In this document: piece by piece, positions 22,736 through 26,619 of the stretch
How positions within the stretch are numbered: the stretch's first letter is position 1
How the letters are laid out: the number at the start of each line of letters is the position of its first letter
NCBI GenBank assembly: GCA_964344215.1
Contig: CAYFMP010000056.1
Coordinates: 1 to 26,619 of the forward strand
Direction: 5' to 3'
Source: CAYFMP01 sp964344215
GTDB lineage: Bacteria; Pseudomonadota; Alphaproteobacteria; Rhodospirillales; Casp-alpha2
DNA: 26,619 bases
The notes under the pieces: generated by a model
The model's input: only the letters and a program-made list of their open reading frames with translations
Told to the model about the DNA's origin: nothing
The model's database searches: none
Program-made: the position numbers and the translations under genes

Positions 22736-22856
22736 TGAATTCCATGCAAAAAAAACGCGCGTCGCCGAATGTAGCGCTCCGGCCCTTCGCCGACAACCGC
22801 CGGCCGCGCCGCCATTCGCCGTTGCGGGGCGGCGGCGGTTTTGAAATCATGGCGGC

Positions 22857-24041
22857 GTGGTTGGCGAGATCAAATCGAAGCGTATCGGCATAGCCTGGCA
22901 ATTGTCGGACGGCCACGGTTGGGGCGTGTTCGGCCTCAACCTGGTCCGCCGGCTGCTGGCCGACGGTCCCTGCCCGCCGATGCTGCTGGCGCCGCCGCAC
23001 CTGATGGAGTGCGACGACGCCTTGCGCCAATTGCTGGCCCCGCTGATCGAGGAACAGGCCGCCATCATCGGCCAGATCGAGCAGGTTGGCCGTCAGGCCA
23101 TGTTGGGCGAAGTGCTGATGCTGTTCTCTTTCGGCAACCGGTTCCTCGGCGGCCAATTCAACGACGTGGTGCGCGGCCACGCCAACGTCGGCTTCATCTT
23201 CTTCGAGGGCACCGGTCTCGACGAGGCGGCGCACGGGCGCGCCGCTTTCCTCGACCGCATCCTGGCCGGCTCGTCGTGGAACCGCGACTTCCTGACCGCC
23301 AACGGCTTCGACGACGTGGTCTTCGTCTCGCAGGGCGTCGATACCGAGCTGTTCCGCTCCCGCTCCGGGCCGCCGGCCGCCGGCGGCCGCTTTCGGGTGT
23401 TCTCCGGCGGCAAGCTAGAGTTCCGCAAGGGCCAGGACATCGCACTGGCGGCGTTCAAGCGGTTCCACGCGCGCCACCCGGATTCGGTGTTGACCACGGC
23501 CTGGCACAATCCGTGGCCGGAATCGGCCCGCGACCTGGCCCGTTCGCCGCACCTCGAGGCGGCGCCGGACGTAACCGGCGAAACCATTCCGGTCGCCGCC
23601 TGGGCCGCCGCCAACGGCCTGCCGGAAGACGCCTTCGTCGATCTCGGCTGGGTGCCCAACGCGCGGATGCCGGATATCCTGCGCTCGATGGACGCCGGCC
23701 TCTTTCCCAACCGCTGCGAGGGCGGCACCAACCTGGTCGCCATGGAGGCGATGGCCTGTGGGTTGCCGTGCATCGTCTCGGCCAACACCGGCCACAACGA
23801 TATCATCGCCGAAGGCAACTGCTACGCGCTTCGCGACCAGGGCGCCGTCGAGCATGCCGACGACCCGGTCGGTCTGTGGGGAGAATCGTCGGTGGAGGAA
23901 GCGGTCGAGTGCCTGGAGCGGGCCTACACCGACCGCGAAGACGCCGAGAAGCGTGGCGCCGCGGCGGCTGCGTTGATGGCCGAGCGCTCATGGAAGAACC
24001 AGGTCGCCGAACTGATCGCCGCCATCGAGGACCTGTTGTAA
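22857..24041 (+). CDS. Glycosyltransferase of the GT4-like GT-B family
   Basis: The 394-residue protein starts with GTG at 22857, directly followed by the first Rossmann strand (RIGIAWQLSDGHGWGVFGLNLV). An ATG at 22849 is in another frame. The C-terminal domain shows the nucleotide-sugar site: GGKLEFRKGQD (184-194, with R190/K191) and the acidic signature NRCEGGTNLVAMEAMACGLP. Its two glutamates (E288, E297) are nine positions apart, one more than the usual EX7E. No signal peptide is present, so it acts at the cytosolic face of the membrane. It transfers a sugar from a nucleotide sugar to an unknown acceptor, probably in envelope polysaccharide. It is divergent from the molybdopterin oxidoreductase (121-base gap) and converges with the DUF3179 gene. 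No clear Shine-Dalgarno was found. Confidence 0.87.
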   Translation: MVGEIKSKRIGIAWQLSDGHGWGVFGLNLVRRLLADGPCPPMLLAPPHLMECDDALRQLLAPLIEEQAAIIGQIEQVGRQAMLGEVLMLFSFGNRFLGGQFNDVVRGHANVGFIFFEGTGLDEAAHGRAAFLDRILAGSSWNRDFLTANGFDDVVFVSQGVDTELFRSRSGPPAAGGRFRVFSGGKLEFRKGQDIALAAFKRFHARHPDSVLTTAWHNPWPESARDLARSPHLEAAPDVTGETIPVAAWAAANGLPEDAFVDLGWVPNARMPDILRSMDAGLFPNRCEGGTNLVAMEAMACGLPCIVSANTGHNDIIAEGNCYALRDQGAVEHADDPVGLWGESSVEEAVECLERAYTDREDAEKRGAAAAALMAERSWKNQVAELIAAIEDLL

Positions 24042-24078
24042 GGGCGTTGGCGCGGTCGCCGGGCGTGCGTTCGGGAGA

Positions 24079-25083
<1,005 letters not shown>

Positions 25084-25166
25084 GGCGCCAGCTTGGCGGC
25101 GGTGGCGGTTTCGGACAATTCAATCGCGTTCAATTTCCGGTGAACTCCCCGGTCAACGTCGATGGG

Positions 25167-25195
25167 TCGATAAAGGTCCGGTTAACCACTAGAAT
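25167..25195 (+). promoter_or_regulatory. Possible promoter for the TM1410-like gene
   Basis: TCGATA (25167-25172) and TAGAAT (25190-25195) are separated by 17 bases, about 70 bases upstream of the GTG at 25267. The -10 matches five of six consensus bases, the -35 four of six. Confidence 0.4.
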
Positions 25196-25266
25196 ATAGA
25201 GTATGGGCCGGGTATCGCTAAACCCTCGGCCTCGGTCGAACGCAAGGTCTTGGACTAAGGAATACC

Positions 25267-26358
25267 GTGTCTACCTCACGAACGCTCGCCATCGTCGCCG
25301 CCTGCGCGTTGATCGCCGTCGGCCCCGCCCTCGCCCAGGAACAGCCGGGCGGGGTGCGGATCCAGGGCCGCGACATCGAAACGGCGCCGCTGGCCCCGAT
25401 CACGCCGAGCGAGGCGCTGGTCGACACCCGCGAGCAGATGCGCCGCTTCGTGCAGACGATCTCGGCCTATGCCCGCAAGCAACGCCCTAACTTTGTCGTT
25501 TTGGTGCATGGCGGCCTCGAGCTCGTCGTCAAGCGCGACGACACCGATGAGACCCGAATATCGCCGGCCCGCACCTACGCCCGCTCCATCGACGGTGTCC
25601 TGCAGGAAGGCATCTTCTACGGCGAGCGGCCGTTCGGCCAGCCGCCGACGCCGGAGCGTCAGGCTCTTCTCCTGCAACTGAGCGAGGAGGCCAAGCGCCA
25701 GGGCCTGAAGGTGTTGAGCATGGATTTCGCCGTCGACCCGGCCAAGGTCGACGACGCCTACCGGCAGAACAGATCGCTCGGCTTCGTGCCGCTGGTGGTG
25801 TCGAAGTACATGGCCGACCTCGACTCGTTCCCCGACTATCCGAACAGCCCGATCAACGAGAACGCCAACAGCGTCATCTCCATCGACGGTGTCAGGAACT
25901 ACGCCCTGATCGCCAACTCCCAAGCTTACGGACGGATGGACGAGTTCGCCCTGAAAATGCACGACAGCAACTACGACATGCTGATCGTCGACGTCTTCCA
26001 CGGTCGCCGGCCGTTGAGCCGGCGCGCGGTCGAGACGCTGAAGTTCAAGAAGATCGGCGCCAGGCGGCTGGTGCTGGCCTACGTCGACATCGGTTCGGCG
26101 GCCAGCTACCGCTACTATTGGCGCGGCAACTGGCGCGAGGGCTCGCCGCTGTGGATCAGCGCGCCGTATCGCGACGACCCGGACAAGTACTACGTCCAGT
26201 ACTGGATGCCGGCCTGGCAGAGGATCATCAGCGGCGACCCGCAATCCTATATTTACGGGGTCATCGCCCAGGGCTTCGACGGCGTCGTCCTCGGTGGACT
26301 CGACGCCTACCGCTTCTTCGAGGGCGGCACCGGCGAGGAAGGCGAGCAAGGTCAGTAG
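25267..26358 (+). CDS. Exported TM1410/GH114-like putative glycoside hydrolase with permuted domain order
   Basis: The 363-residue protein has a GTG start with AAGGA about 8 bases upstream and a signal peptide (1-23, ending ALA-Q). Two blocks match the TM1410/MJ1477 family, a TIM-barrel group related to endo-alpha-1,4-polygalactosaminidase. Block 1 (about 55-190) has AYARKQRPNFVVLVHGG, SIDGVLQEGIFYGE (E114) and LKVLSMDF (D153). Block 2 (about 209-352) has NYDMLIVDVF (D242), RRLVLAYVDIGSAASYRYYW, KYYVQYWMPAWQRII and GFDGVVLGGLDAYRFF. As I know the family, block 2 normally precedes block 1, so this protein looks circularly permuted. The usual SIGEAE glutamate and YLDxxD aspartate are S277/A279 and G343 here. 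Activity is therefore doubtful or altered. It is divergent from an exported DUF3179 protein. Confidence 0.8.
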   Translation: MSTSRTLAIVAACALIAVGPALAQEQPGGVRIQGRDIETAPLAPITPSEALVDTREQMRRFVQTISAYARKQRPNFVVLVHGGLELVVKRDDTDETRISPARTYARSIDGVLQEGIFYGERPFGQPPTPERQALLLQLSEEAKRQGLKVLSMDFAVDPAKVDDAYRQNRSLGFVPLVVSKYMADLDSFPDYPNSPINENANSVISIDGVRNYALIANSQAYGRMDEFALKMHDSNYDMLIVDVFHGRRPLSRRAVETLKFKKIGARRLVLAYVDIGSAASYRYYWRGNWREGSPLWISAPYRDDPDKYYVQYWMPAWQRIISGDPQSYIYGVIAQGFDGVVLGGLDAYRFFEGGTGEEGEQGQ

Positions 26359-26408
26359 CGGACCGCCGGCCGAGCCCCTGGAGCGGTTCACGTCAATATG
26401 GAATCGCT

Positions 26409-26619
26409 CTATTTCCCCTTCTTCCGGGGCGCGATCTCCTCCCACTCGTCGTCGCTCAGGACGGAAGCGAAGTTGAACTGCCCGGCCCCGGCCAGCCACT
26501 CGCCTCCGTCGATGGTCACCACCTCGCCGTTGATGTAGGCCGACTGGTCGGCCAGCAGGTAGGCGGCGAGGTTGGTCAGCTCGTCGTGCTCGCCGGTCCG
26601 CCCGAGCGGGTTGCGGGCT
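26409..26619 (-). CDS. Short-chain dehydrogenase/reductase, C-terminal end
   Basis: Only the last 69 residues are in the window; the gene continues beyond base 26619. The segment NPLGRTGEHDELTNLAAYLLAD followed by AYINGEVVTIDGGEWLAGAGQFN is the C-terminal signature of classical SDR enzymes. The GEWLxGAGxFN ending in particular recalls 2,4-dienoyl-CoA reductase-like members. This suggests an NADPH-dependent acyl-CoA reductase, but the catalytic Tyr and Lys lie outside the window. It converges with the TM1410-like gene (50-base gap); no terminator is obvious between them. Confidence 0.88.
   Translation of the reverse strand, partial: ARNPLGRTGEHDELTNLAAYLLADQSAYINGEVVTIDGGEWLAGAGQFNFASVLSDDEWEEIAPRKKGK

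Overview
The window is a GC-rich, gene-dense chromosomal segment of an alphaproteobacterium, most likely a Rhodospirillales-type organism. The evidence is lineage-typical genes: a MipZ division-site ATPase, a class II (B12-dependent) ribonucleotide reductase with the alphaproteobacterial C-terminal tail, and a Phasin_2-type granule protein with PhaR-like operators. The neighbourhood D,D-carboxypeptidase / phasin / clpS-clpA also fits. A run of ten Ns (15707-15716) shows this is a draft or metagenome scaffold. I see no tRNA, rRNA, insertion sequence, prophage or CRISPR array.

Layout. 1-1656: the end of nrdJ and its intrinsic terminator. 1735-3125: a promoter, a possibly structured leader, and a response-regulator/metallo-beta-lactamase fusion. 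3255-3722: a RidA-family protein. 3751-5004 (minus): an exported subtilisin-like protease. 5155-6330: a GNAT-fold protein of the DUF482/PF04339 family, divergent from the protease. 6403-7041: a small exported protein made of two copies of a four-cysteine unit. 7071-10903 (minus): clpS, clpA and a CaiB/BaiF-family enzyme in one run. 11138-11680 (minus): a phasin whose promoter is bracketed by two PhaR-type palindromes. 12102-13340: an exported D-alanyl-D-alanine carboxypeptidase with a SPOR domain. 13364-14101 (minus): a nicotinamidase-like cysteine hydrolase. 14234-17839 (minus): galU, ugd and a phosphomannomutase/phosphoglucomutase, a sugar-nucleotide operon for surface polysaccharide; ugd is interrupted by the assembly gap. 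17948-22735 (minus): a five-gene run of molybdopterin oxidoreductase, mipZ, VWA-like protein, membrane J-domain protein and DOPA-dioxygenase-family protein. 22857-24041: a glycosyltransferase. 24079-25083 (minus): an exported DUF3179 protein. 25267-26358: an exported TM1410/GH114-like protein whose two barrel halves appear in swapped order. 26409-26619 (minus): the end of an SDR oxidoreductase.

Functional themes are envelope and polysaccharide metabolism (galU-ugd-pgm, glycosyltransferase, D,D-carboxypeptidase), carbon storage and acyl-CoA metabolism (phasin, CaiB-family enzyme, SDR), and proteostasis (ClpAP adaptor and unfoldase, J-protein, S8 protease). The features that look least described are the circularly permuted glycosidase-like protein, the duplicated four-cysteine exported protein, and the REC-MBL fusion with its leader. 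I did not find convincing evidence of a wholly new multi-gene defence or mobile system.
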